A stretch of DNA of 64,000 bases from NCBI RefSeq assembly GCF_014518425.1, contig NZ_JACVCU010000001.1:372001-436000 (forward strand), in the 5' to 3' direction. The position numbers were made by a program, and so were the translations under genes. Numbering within the stretch: the first letter of the stretch is position 1; each line of letters starts with the position of its first letter. Shown here piece by piece: positions 1 to 7,556 of the stretch. The stretch comes from Terrabacter sp. MAHUQ-38. Its GTDB lineage: Bacteria; Actinomycetota; Actinomycetes; Actinomycetales; Dermatophilaceae. The notes under the pieces are model-generated. The model worked only from the letters and a program-made list of their open reading frames with translations, searched no databases and was not told the DNA's origin.

Positions 1-643
1 GCTGCGGCACGCCGACCTCGACGCCGCCCGCAGCCAGGTGCGCAACCTCGTCGGGCGCGACACGTCCGGGCTCGCCGCCGACGAGGTGGCGCGCGCCTGC
101 ATCGAGTCGCTCGCCGAGAACACGTCGGACGCGGTCGTCGCTCCCCTGTTGTGGGGCGGGCTCCTCGGGGTCCCCGGTCTGCTCACCTACCGGGCCGTCA
201 ACACCCTCGACGCGATGATCGGGCACCGCAATGAGCGCTACCGCGAGTTCGGCTGGGCTGCAGCAAAGCTCGACGACGTCGCGAACTGGTTGCCGGCCCG
301 GGTTGCCGGTGCCCTGACCCTCGTCGCCGGCGGGTCGCGTGAGCGGGCTCTCGCGGGCTGGGACGCCATCCGGCGTGACGCACCGGCCCACCCGAGCCCG
401 AACGGCGGCGTCGTCGAGGCGGCGTTCGCGGGGGTCCTGGGGGTGCGGCTGGGTGGCTCCAACGTCTACGACGGACGGGTCGAGGACCGCGGCACGCTCG
501 GCACGGGCTCGCCGGCCGGAGCACGCGACATCGCGCCGGCCTCCCGGCTCGCCCGTCGCGTCGCAGCGGGGTCACTCGCCGTCGCGACCCTGCTCAGCCT
601 TGGGCACCGGAGTCATCGAGCACGACCTCGTCCCCCACGCTGA
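1..643 (+). CDS. cobD: Adenosylcobinamide-phosphate synthase CobD/CbiB, C-terminal part
   Basis: The 5' end lies outside the window; the reading frame is open from base 2. The visible 214 residues match the CbiB/CobD family of integral membrane proteins. These join aminopropanol phosphate to cobyric acid in cobalamin synthesis. Recognisable family segments are CIESLAENTSDAVVAPLLW, the stretch around YRAVNTLDAMIGHRNERY, and the C-terminal HPSPNGGVVEAAFAGVLGV with LGGSNVYDG. The last ~50 bases overlap the 3' end of the convergent MOSC gene. With cobK and a B12-binding repressor 3 kb away, it suggests a cobalamin biosynthesis locus continuing leftward. Identification is firm; the length cannot be judged. 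Confidence 0.93.
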   Translation, partial: LRHADLDAARSQVRNLVGRDTSGLAADEVARACIESLAENTSDAVVAPLLWGGLLGVPGLLTYRAVNTLDAMIGHRNERYREFGWAAAKLDDVANWLPARVAGALTLVAGGSRERALAGWDAIRRDAPAHPSPNGGVVEAAFAGVLGVRLGGSNVYDGRVEDRGTLGTGSPAGARDIAPASRLARRVAAGSLAVATLLSLGHRSHRARPRPPR

Positions 644-1046
644 TCCGACCCGAGGTCAGCAGGCGGAACACCGTGCCCGCACGGTTGTGCAGTGCTCGTG
701 CCGCACCGGGGCCGAGGTTGTCGTCGAGGAGCCGGCAGGGCGCAGCGATGCGTACGACCTCGAGCTCGACGTCGCCGATCGTCACGTGAGTCCCCGGCTG
801 CGTCGGGATGTCGCCACCCGAGATCGTGATGTTGCGCCGGGTCAGGCCCGCCTCGACCGGTCGCCCGAGATCGGCGGCGGCGGCCTCGAGGTCGAGCGCC
901 GACTGCAGTGTCACGTGCCGGTGCTTGCTGCCGTGGTAGCGGTCCCCGACGAGACCCGCGCCGGCCTCGGCCTCGACGCTCGTCACGGACTTCGTCGGCA
1001 GGCGCCGACCCGGGGCGAGGTGGATCGCCACGACGGTGGGCGTCAC
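594..1046 (-). CDS. MOSC domain-containing protein
   Basis: This 150-residue protein consists of little more than one MOSC domain (MoCo sulfurase C-terminal type), found in YiiM- and MOCS1-like proteins that bind molybdenum cofactor or handle sulfur. Diagnostic segments are the N-terminal VGDRYHG, RRNITISG in the middle, and PCRLLDD, which holds the conserved cysteine. Its 3' end overlaps cobD by 50 bases tail to tail. Its start lies 4 bases inside the end of the upstream VOC gene, so the two are probably cotranscribed. The substrate is unknown. Confidence 0.85.
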   Translation of the reverse strand: MTPTVVAIHLAPGRRLPTKSVTSVEAEAGAGLVGDRYHGSKHRHVTLQSALDLEAAAADLGRPVEAGLTRRNITISGGDIPTQPGTHVTIGDVELEVVRIAAPCRLLDDNLGPGAARALHNRAGTVFRLLTSGRISVGDEVVLDDSGAQG

Positions 1047-1429
1047 GACAGCAGGTCCCAGCGGTTGCCGGCCACGTCGCGGAAGACCGCCACCCAGCCG
1101 TAGTCCTCCTTCCGCGGTGGCCGCACGATCTCGGCTCCGGCCTCACGCAGCCGCTCGAGCGTCGCGTCGAAGTCGTCGACGCGCAGGAACAGCCCGACCC
1201 GGCCGGCCCACTGTTCACCGACGACAGCCTCCTGCACGGGACCGTCGGCCCGCGCGAGCAGCAGACCGGTGCCACCGCCCGGTGGCCGCACGACCACCCA
1301 CCGCTTGGGTCGGCCGTCGGTCGTCGTCGACGGCGAGTCCTCGGCCAGCTCGAAACCGAGCACGCCGGTGTAGAAGCCGATCGCGGAGTCGTAGTCGTCG
1401 ACGACGACGGTGACGAGGTCGAGATGCAT
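1043..1429 (-). CDS. VOC-family (glyoxalase/bleomycin-resistance fold) protein
   Basis: A 128-residue single-domain vicinal-oxygen-chelate protein. The N-terminal half shows the usual DYDSAIGFYTGVLGFEL pattern, and the C-terminal half has the paired repeat ending DVAGNRWDLLS. Members are metal-dependent lyases, dioxygenases or drug-binding proteins, and the substrate cannot be read from sequence. It starts at ATG 1429, 10 bases after the SulP gene ends, and overlaps the MOSC gene by 4 bases. The three genes probably share one leftward transcript. Confidence 0.85.
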   Translation of the reverse strand: MHLDLVTVVVDDYDSAIGFYTGVLGFELAEDSPSTTTDGRPKRWVVVRPPGGGTGLLLARADGPVQEAVVGEQWAGRVGLFLRVDDFDATLERLREAGAEIVRPPRKEDYGWVAVFRDVAGNRWDLLS

Positions 1430-1438
1430 GACGTCAGG

Positions 1439-3223
1439 CTAGGCGTCCGGCTCGGGCTGGGCGGGCACGGGTGGGATGCGTAGCCCCGCCGGCGGTGCGC
1501 CGTGCTCGCGCTCGTACCAGGCGGCATACCCTGCGACGGCCGTCGGGAGGGTCGGGAAGATGAGGTCGCGCCCGACGTCGTCGAGGAAGCCGGCAGCGTC
1601 GAGCGAGACCCGCAGGTCCTCCTTGACGCGGGCCATCGCGAAGACGACCCCACGGTCCTCCAGGGCCCGGCGCAGCGACTCGAGGGCGTCGACCGCGGTG
1701 AGGTCGACCTCGGTGTTGGCCTCGGCGTTGAGCAGGAACCACGCGACGTCACCCTGAGCCTCGGCAGCGTCGGCGACCGCGAGAGCCCGCGTCATGAAGT
1801 CGTCGGAGTTGGCGAAGAACAGCGGCGAGTCGTAGCGGTAGACGACGAGGCCCGGCACCTGCACCGCGTCGGGGTGGTCGTCGATGTCGTGCATGCCCGC
1901 CACATCAGGCACGTAGCCGAGCACGCCGTCGTGCGGATGGACGATGCGCCGCAGCAGGTCGAGCACCGACAGGGCGATGGCCGCCCCGATGCCGGGAAGC
2001 ACCCCGAAGAGCAGTACCGCGGCCGTCGTCGCGAGCGCCAGCACGAGCTCGCTGCGCCGGAACGCCGCGATCCGCCGCAGCTCCCCCATGTCGACGAGCC
2101 GGATCGCGGCGAAGACGACGACCGCGCCGAGCGCTGCGGTCGGGAAGGCCCCGATCACCGGGCCGAGCCACAGCAGGGTCGCGACGACCAGGACCAGGGA
2201 GACGAGGGAGTGCAGCTGCGTCCGCGCACCCATCGCGTCGGCGATGACGGTGCGACTGCCGCTCGAGCTGATCGGGAAGCCCTGGAGCAGCCCGGTCGCC
2301 ACGTTCGCGCCGCCCAGGGCCAGGAACTCCTGGTTGCTGTCGATGGCCTCTCGATGTCGCGCAGCGAAGGCGCGGCCCGTCAGCACGTTGTCGGAGTATG
2401 CGACGACGGCGACGCCGAGCGCGGCCGGCAACAGCGCCCAGAGGTCGACACCGCCGAGGTCGGGAAGCCGCACGGCGGGAAGCCCCTGCGGCACATGGCC
2501 GACGAGCTTCACGCCGGCGGTGTCGACGAGGTCGAGCGCCGCCACGACGACCGTCGCCCCGAGCATCCCGATCAGGGGGCCCGGCCACGTCGGCGCGAGG
2601 CGCTGGAACCCGAGGAGGACCGCGAGCACGCCCAGCGCCAGCCACAGGGTCGGCAGGTGAGTCTGGCCGAGGTGCGTCACGGCGTACACCACCTCCTGCG
2701 GGAAGGAGCTGCCCTCGACGGCGATACCCGTGACCTTGCCGATCTGGCTGACGACCATGAGGACGGCGATGCCGGCCATGTAGCCGACGAGAACCGGCCT
2801 CGAGAGAAGGTGGGAGAGGAAGCCGAGTCTCGTCACGAAGCCGACCAGGCAGATGATCCCCACGGCGACCGCCATGAGCGCGGCCATCTCCTGCCGCAGC
2901 ACCACTCCGCCCGCCGCCGTGACGAGGCCGCCGATGCCGGCAGCGGTCATGAGCGCGGTGGTCGACTCGGGACCGACGGAGAGCTGACGGGAGGAGCCGA
3001 GGACCGCGTAGACGAGCAGGCCGGGGCCGGCGGCCCAGAGCCCTGCGACCGCGGGCAGCCCCGCCACTTCGGCGTAGGCGAGCACCTGCGGCACGAGGTA
3101 GGCGGTGACGGTGATGCCGCCGAGCACGTCGCCGCGCAGCCAGGCGCGGTCGTAGCCGCGCAGGACGGCGATCCCGGGGAGCAGCCGCTCCCACGGCGCC
3201 CGGTCCCGCTGGCCCACCGTCAC
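1439..3223 (-). CDS. SulP-family anion transporter with C-terminal STAS domain
   Basis: A 594-residue SulP (SLC26-type) permease. The N-terminal ~420 residues are hydrophobic and carry typical family features, including PQVLAYAEVAGLPAVAGLW and LGSSRQLSVGPESTTALM near the start. The C-terminal ~130 residues form a STAS domain (VPGLVVYRYDSPLFFANSD, then DLTAVDALESLRRALEDRGV). The family moves sulfate, bicarbonate or other anions; which one is not visible. GTG 3223 is chosen because it begins 30 bases after cobK ends and keeps the conserved N-terminus; longer starts would run into cobK. It is the distal gene of the START-like/MerR/cobK operon. Confidence 0.88.
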   Translation of the reverse strand: MTVGQRDRAPWERLLPGIAVLRGYDRAWLRGDVLGGITVTAYLVPQVLAYAEVAGLPAVAGLWAAGPGLLVYAVLGSSRQLSVGPESTTALMTAAGIGGLVTAAGGVVLRQEMAALMAVAVGIICLVGFVTRLGFLSHLLSRPVLVGYMAGIAVLMVVSQIGKVTGIAVEGSSFPQEVVYAVTHLGQTHLPTLWLALGVLAVLLGFQRLAPTWPGPLIGMLGATVVVAALDLVDTAGVKLVGHVPQGLPAVRLPDLGGVDLWALLPAALGVAVVAYSDNVLTGRAFAARHREAIDSNQEFLALGGANVATGLLQGFPISSSGSRTVIADAMGARTQLHSLVSLVLVVATLLWLGPVIGAFPTAALGAVVVFAAIRLVDMGELRRIAAFRRSELVLALATTAAVLLFGVLPGIGAAIALSVLDLLRRIVHPHDGVLGYVPDVAGMHDIDDHPDAVQVPGLVVYRYDSPLFFANSDDFMTRALAVADAAEAQGDVAWFLLNAEANTEVDLTAVDALESLRRALEDRGVVFAMARVKEDLRVSLDAAGFLDDVGRDLIFPTLPTAVAGYAAWYEREHGAPPAGLRIPPVPAQPEPDA

Positions 3224-3252
3224 GCGACGAACGTACGCGACGACGTATGCCG

Positions 3253-3990
3253 TCAGTCGCTTTTCGCGTCGAGCGCGACCACCGCGTCGGCGACCGACGC
3301 GACGACGAGTACGCCCTCGGGCACGGGGGGACGGCGCACGACGACGACGGGCACGCCGAGGTCGTGGGCGGCCGCCAGCTTGGCCTCGGTGAGCGCGCCG
3401 CCGGAGTCCTTGGTCAGCAGCACGTCGACCCGGCGGCTCCGCATGAGGTCGCGTTCGCCGTCGTACGGGTAGGGGCCCCGCGCGCGCAGCACCTCCCACC
3501 CGGCCGGCACCTGCCAGTCGGGCGGGTCGACGACGCGGGCGAGGACGAAGCGGTCGTCCCACGACGCGAAGGCGTCGAGCTGCTGGCGACCCGTCGTGAG
3601 GAACGGACGGCGGCCGAGACGCTCGGCGGCTGAGCGTGCGGCGTCGACGTCGGCGACCCAGGTGAACCTGTCGGCGAGCGGGTGCACGGACCAGCCGGGG
3701 CGCTGGAGCCGGACGAACGGCACGCCGACGTGGGCGGTCGCGGCAACCGCGTTGTCGGTGATCTGCGCTGCGAACGGGTGCGTCGCGTCGACGACGTGGT
3801 CGACGTGGCCGTCGATGTAGGCGGCGAGCCCCTCGACGCCGCCGAAGCCGCCCGTGCGCACCCTGCCGACGGGCAGGGCCGGCTCGCTGACCCGCCCGGC
3901 GAGGCTCGACACGACGTCGTCGCCGCGCGCCACGAGCACTGCTGCGAGGGCGCGGGCCTCACCCGTGCCGCCGAGGACCAGGACGCGCAC
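3253..3990 (-). CDS. cobK: Precorrin-6A reductase CobK
   Basis: A 245-residue CobK/CbiJ protein, which uses NADPH to reduce precorrin-6A in the corrin ring pathway. The N-terminus has the nucleotide-binding LVLGGTGEARALA. VDATHPFAAQ is the family hallmark, and TKDSGG sits near the C-terminus. It starts at GTG 3990, only two bases after the stop of the upstream MerR/B12 regulator, so the two are co-translated or at least cotranscribed. Linking a corrin biosynthesis gene to a repressor that senses adenosylcobalamin suggests supply and sensing of the cofactor are coordinated. Confidence 0.93.
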   Translation of the reverse strand: MRVLVLGGTGEARALAAVLVARGDDVVSSLAGRVSEPALPVGRVRTGGFGGVEGLAAYIDGHVDHVVDATHPFAAQITDNAVAATAHVGVPFVRLQRPGWSVHPLADRFTWVADVDAARSAAERLGRRPFLTTGRQQLDAFASWDDRFVLARVVDPPDWQVPAGWEVLRARGPYPYDGERDLMRSRRVDVLLTKDSGGALTEAKLAAAHDLGVPVVVVRRPPVPEGVLVVASVADAVVALDAKSD

Positions 3991-3992
3991 GG

Positions 3993-4919
3993 TCAGGCCG
4001 GGACGCTGAGACGGCGGGTCATCTCGCCCACCGCCACGGTGATCGAGTGGCCGAGGTGGATGACGGTGCCGGTGACATCGTCCTGGCGGCTGCCGCCGAG
4101 ACCGATGACGACCTCGGGGTGCTTGCGGCTCACGGTGTCGACGATCTCCTGGGCGGACGTGGAGTCGACGTCGCGGGGCACGGCCATGACGATACCGGCT
4201 GCGCGCCTGGCCTCGATGGCGCGCACCCAGTCTTCTGCCGGGAGGTCGGCGCCGACGTAGACCGTGGCGAAACCGGCCCGCCGCGCGGCGACGGCGAAGG
4301 CGAGCAGCCCGAGCTCGTGCCGGGCTCCTGGCGGCAGGCCGACGAGCAGCGTCGGGCCGTCGACACGGCCCGAGGCAGCCTCGTAGGCGGCGGCGAGCCG
4401 TCGCTGGACGGCATACGACACGAGGTGCTCCCCGGCCACGGTGAGGCGGCCGTGCGCCCACTCCTCGCCGACGAGCTCGAGCGTAGGCATGAGCCAGTCG
4501 TCGACGACGTGCTCGAAGGTGCCCAGCGCGAAGCGGGAGTCGAGCACTGCCGTCGCCGACGCGGAGTCGAGCCGCTCAGCCGCGCGGACGAACGCCTCGG
4601 CGTCCTCGGAGTGGAAGCGGGCGGAGGGGCGCTGCGCATTGGCACGGGTGGGGCGTCCCGCCCGCGGGGGCGACCCGCCCCGCCCCCCGGCGTCGCGGGA
4701 CGAGAGTCGGCGCAACGTGTCGGCCGCGGCCTCGCGGGCTGACCACCCCTCGGTGACGAGGGAGTTCATGATCGCGAGCGCGCGGACGTCCTCAGGGCCG
4801 TAGAGCCGGTAGCCGCCGTCGGAGCGCTTCGGGCTGACGACCCCGTAGCGCCGCTCCCACGCGCGCAGCGTTGCGACGCTGATGCCCGTCAGCTCGGCGG
4901 CGCGCTTGATGGTGTACAT
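3993..4919 (-). CDS. CarH/LitR-type MerR repressor with B12-binding photoreceptor domain
   Basis: A 308-residue regulator. Residues 1-70 are a MerR winged helix (TIKRAAELTGISVATLRAWE). Residues ~100-185 are a helical cap with the W-x9-E-H motif (W154, E164, H165) typical of CarH/LitR. The rest is a B12-binding Rossmann domain with candidate lower ligand H201 in PGARHELG. In this family adenosylcobalamin-bound tetramers repress DNA in the dark and fall apart in light (established for Thermus and Myxococcus). The residue after W154 is Ala, with His at 156; Thermus CarH, as I recall, has the His directly after the Trp, so the photoadduct chemistry may differ. Photolyase and lipid-modification genes lie on the other side of the divergent promoter, as expected of targets. 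Confidence 0.92.
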   Translation of the reverse strand: MYTIKRAAELTGISVATLRAWERRYGVVSPKRSDGGYRLYGPEDVRALAIMNSLVTEGWSAREAAADTLRRLSSRDAGGRGGSPPRAGRPTRANAQRPSARFHSEDAEAFVRAAERLDSASATAVLDSRFALGTFEHVVDDWLMPTLELVGEEWAHGRLTVAGEHLVSYAVQRRLAAAYEAASGRVDGPTLLVGLPPGARHELGLLAFAVAARRAGFATVYVGADLPAEDWVRAIEARRAAGIVMAVPRDVDSTSAQEIVDTVSRKHPEVVIGLGGSRQDDVTGTVIHLGHSITVAVGEMTRRLSVPA

Positions 4920-4922
4920 CGT

Positions 4923-5366
4923 CTACTCCAGACGCCCCAGGGCAGTGCGAAGTCCTTTCTCGGCCTCGTCGCCGAGCCTCGCGAAGGCCGGGGCGAGCAG
5001 GGGCGCGATGAGCTTCGCGATCCCCTTGAACTCGAAGTCTGCCCGATAGGTCACCGTCGTGCCCTCGCCGCCCTCCGTCACGGTGCGCACGAAGGTCATC
5101 GTGTCGTGCGCGACCACGGTCGCGTTCTCGCCCCGCAGGACGACCCTCTCCCCGGGAACGCTCTCGGTGACGAGGTAGTCGAGCTCGGTCTCGCGACCGA
5201 GGAACTTCGACGTGTTGTGGTAGCGCGTGCCGACGCCGCCCTCGCCGGCGACCCGCTCGGTGTGGATCGTGCCCGGGTCCCAGTCGGTGGTGTTGGTGAA
5301 GTCGCTCAGGTAGGCGAAGACGCGGTCGACCGGCTGGTCGACGGTGACGGTGCGTTCGATGACCAT
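4923..5366 (-). CDS. SRPBCC (START/polyketide cyclase-like) protein
   Basis: A 147-residue protein of the SRPBCC ligand-binding fold. It begins ERTVTVDQPVDRVFAYLSDF and ends in the long C-terminal helix (FARLGDEAEKGLRTALGRLE). Such proteins enclose a hydrophobic cavity and carry or modify lipophilic ligands. ATG 5366 is preferred: GGTTGGAG lies just upstream and longer forms would run through the operator region. It is the first gene of the leftward operon and is directly followed by the CarH-like repressor. It belongs by position to the light-response locus, perhaps handling a lipid or carotenoid-type molecule (inference). Confidence 0.85.
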   Translation of the reverse strand: MVIERTVTVDQPVDRVFAYLSDFTNTTDWDPGTIHTERVAGEGGVGTRYHNTSKFLGRETELDYLVTESVPGERVVLRGENATVVAHDTMTFVRTVTEGGEGTTVTYRADFEFKGIAKLIAPLLAPAFARLGDEAEKGLRTALGRLE

Positions 5367-5380
5367 GTGCACTCCAACCT

Positions 5381-5430
5381 TTGACAGACCTTCGACAACC
5401 ACTCTACGGTGTGGACGAACGTTGGACAAG
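5381..5430. promoter_or_regulatory. Candidate CarH/LitR operator in divergent promoter
   Basis: The region between the leftward START-like/repressor operon and the rightward amine oxidase operon carries copies of T-n-n-A-C-A at an exact 11-base pitch. ACA or ACG triplets start at 5384, 5395 and 5406, each with T three bases upstream. A second set sits at 5415 and 5426 with the same T. Examples are TTGACAG at 5381 and TTCGACAA at 5391. Eleven-base direct repeats of this kind are, as I recall, the operator form bound by tetrameric CarH. Repeat geometry is seen directly; repressor identity is inferred from the adjacent gene. Confidence 0.6.
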
Positions 5431-5508
5431 GCATCGCACCGCGAGGCCCTCACAATCCGGTCGGGGCACCGCACCGAACCACCCGGGACCCATAGCGAGG
5501 AGGGCTCG

Positions 5509-6804
5509 GTGACTCGAGCGAACGGCACGACCCGACCGACAGCCCGACCGACCGCCCGACCGACCGCAGCGGTGATCGGGGCCGGCGTCTCCGGCCTGAC
5601 CGCGGCCCACGTGCTCAGCGCCACCCACGACGTCACCCTCTTCGAGAGCCAGGGGCGCTTCGGCGGGCATGCCCACACGCACGACGTCCGCGGCCGCGAC
5701 GGGTCCCTGCGCATCGACAGCGGCTTCATCGTGCACAACGAGCGCACCTACCCGAACCTCCTGCGCCTCTTCCGCGAGCTCGACGTGCCGACCCGGGCGA
5801 CGGAGATGAGCATGAGCATCACGTGCGAGGGCTGCGGGCTGTCGTATGCCGGCGGGCGCGGACCCAGTGGCCTGTTCGCTCAGAAGCGCCGCCTCGCCGA
5901 CCCGCGGTTCGTGCGCATGCTGCGCGACGTGCCGCGCTTCCACCGGGCCGCGCACGCGCTGCTCGCGGACGGGTCGCACGACCCCACATGGGGCGAGTTC
6001 CTTGCCGGGCAGGGCTTTTCCGACTACTTCGTGCGCCACTTCGCGATCCCGCTGGTCGCGTGCGTCTGGTCGTGCGGCGACCTCGAGGCGAGCGCCTACC
6101 CGGCGCGTCACCTCTTCCGGTTCCTCGACCACCACGGAATGCTGGCGGTGACGGGGTCACCCCGGTGGCGCACCGTCACCGGCGGGTCGGCGACCTACGT
6201 CGAGCGGCTCGTCGAGCGTCTGCCGGACGTGCGCAAGCAGAGCCCGGTGACCGCGGTGACGAGGCACGACGACGGGGTCGACGTCTGCGTGGCCGGTGGG
6301 GTGACGACGTTCGACCGGGCCGTCGTCGCGACCCACGCCGACCAGGCGCTCGACCTGCTCGCCGACGCGACGCCGGACGAGAAACGCGACCTCGCAGCCA
6401 TCCGCTACTCCAGGAACACGACGTGGTTGCACCGCGACTCGTCGGTGCTGCCTCGGCCGCGTCAGGCGCGGTCGTCGTGGAACTACCGCCTGCGCGCGTG
6501 CGACGCCCCGGCGACCGACGTCACGGTCAGCTACTGGATGAACCGGCTGCACGGCATCGCCGACGCCGACGACCACGTCGTCACGCTCAACCCCGGGAGG
6601 ACGGTGGACGAGTCGCTCGTGACGGCCCGGATGAGCTACGACCACCCGATCTTCACCCGCCAGGCCGTCGAGGCCGCGGCCCGGTTGAGCGACGGAGGCG
6701 GCGACCGTCTCGCCTTCGCGGGCGCCCACCTCGGCTGGGGCTTCCACGAGGACGGGTGCCGGTCCGGCGTGGAGGCCGCGGAGTCGTTCGGGGTGCGCTG
6801 GTGA
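5509..6804 (+). CDS. FAD-dependent amine oxidase-like oxidoreductase (light-response operon)
   Basis: A 431-residue flavoprotein. It has an N-terminal dinucleotide-binding motif (VIGAGVSGLTAAHVL), the GGHAHTHD segment typical of the amine oxidase/phytoene desaturase relatives that accompany Cfa-like genes, and a C-terminal FAD contact (FAGAHLGWGFHEDGCRSG). GTG 5509 is chosen because an AGGAGGG ribosome site ends 5 bases upstream and the glycine-rich motif follows soon after. In Rhodobacter a homologous oxidoreductase/methyltransferase pair belongs to the singlet-oxygen response and makes furan fatty acids, so a lipid acyl chain is a reasonable substrate (inference). It is the first gene of the rightward operon and overlaps the next start. 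Confidence 0.85.
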   Translation: MTRANGTTRPTARPTARPTAAVIGAGVSGLTAAHVLSATHDVTLFESQGRFGGHAHTHDVRGRDGSLRIDSGFIVHNERTYPNLLRLFRELDVPTRATEMSMSITCEGCGLSYAGGRGPSGLFAQKRRLADPRFVRMLRDVPRFHRAAHALLADGSHDPTWGEFLAGQGFSDYFVRHFAIPLVACVWSCGDLEASAYPARHLFRFLDHHGMLAVTGSPRWRTVTGGSATYVERLVERLPDVRKQSPVTAVTRHDDGVDVCVAGGVTTFDRAVVATHADQALDLLADATPDEKRDLAAIRYSRNTTWLHRDSSVLPRPRQARSSWNYRLRACDAPATDVTVSYWMNRLHGIADADDHVVTLNPGRTVDESLVTARMSYDHPIFTRQAVEAAARLSDGGGDRLAFAGAHLGWGFHEDGCRSGVEAAESFGVRW

Positions 6805-7556
6805 CCACGGTCCTGACCCCTCCGCCGGTGCCCGCACTCGTCGACGGCACCGTCAGCCACTCGCGCCGCATGCCGCTGCGCCACAGCTTCACGTACGGCC
6901 ACTACCAGTGGCTCGTGGACGTCGACCACCTTCCCCGACTGCTTTGGCCCGCAACGTTGTTCGCGACGTTCGACCCGCGGGACCACCTGGACGCGGGTCG
7001 TCTCGGCGGGGGCCTGCGCGGCGACGTCGAGCGCTTCCTCGCCGCTCGGGGCATCGCGCTCGGGCACGACGACCGGGTGCTCATGCTCGCGAACGCGCGC
7101 GTGCTCGGGCACACCTTCGACCCGCTGTCGGTCTTCTGGTGCCTGCGACCGGACGGCACGCTGCTCGGCGTCGTCTTCGAGGTGCACAACACGTACGGCG
7201 AGCGCCACGCGTACCTGCTCGACGTCGCCGACGACGGCACGGCGACGGTCGGCAAGGCGTTCTACGTCTCGCCCTTCAACGACACGACCGGGGAGTATGC
7301 CGTCCGGCTCGTCCTCGAGCCCAGCGCCGTCTCGGTGACGGTGGCCCTCGACCGCGGCGGCGAGCGCGTCATGACCGCCGTCACGCGCGGCACGCCGGAG
7401 CCCGCGTCAGCGCGCGCTCTGCTGCGCCTCGTCCGCCGGCACGGCCTCATGACCCAGAGGGTGACGACGCTGATCCGGGCCCACGGCATCCGCCTGTGGC
7501 TGCGCCGGCTGCCCGTCTTGCCGCGCCCCCACCACCCCGAGGAGGCCGTCCGATGA
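6801..7556 (+). CDS. DUF1365 family protein
   Basis: A 251-residue DUF1365 protein. Family hallmarks are the opening GTVSHSRRMPLRHSFTY, the FDPLSVFWCLRPDG segment, EVHNTYGERHAYLL and the KAFYVSPFND segment. The biochemical role is not established, but DUF1365 genes regularly lie between the FAD oxidoreductase and Cfa-like methyltransferase in light- or oxidative-stress loci, as here. The GTG start at 6801 overlaps the previous stop (GTGA) and its own stop overlaps the next ATG, so translation is coupled on both sides. It probably acts on, or helps deliver, modified phospholipid acyl chains (inference). Confidence 0.88.
   Translation: MTTVLTPPPVPALVDGTVSHSRRMPLRHSFTYGHYQWLVDVDHLPRLLWPATLFATFDPRDHLDAGRLGGGLRGDVERFLAARGIALGHDDRVLMLANARVLGHTFDPLSVFWCLRPDGTLLGVVFEVHNTYGERHAYLLDVADDGTATVGKAFYVSPFNDTTGEYAVRLVLEPSAVSVTVALDRGGERVMTAVTRGTPEPASARALLRLVRRHGLMTQRVTTLIRAHGIRLWLRRLPVLPRPHHPEEAVR

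Noticed and set aside
1502-3472. Long open frames antisense to the SulP, carboxylase, adenylation and other genes
   Set aside because: High GC keeps opposite frames open. These translations are rich in Arg, Gly, Ala and His without domains, and they lie fully over well-identified genes.
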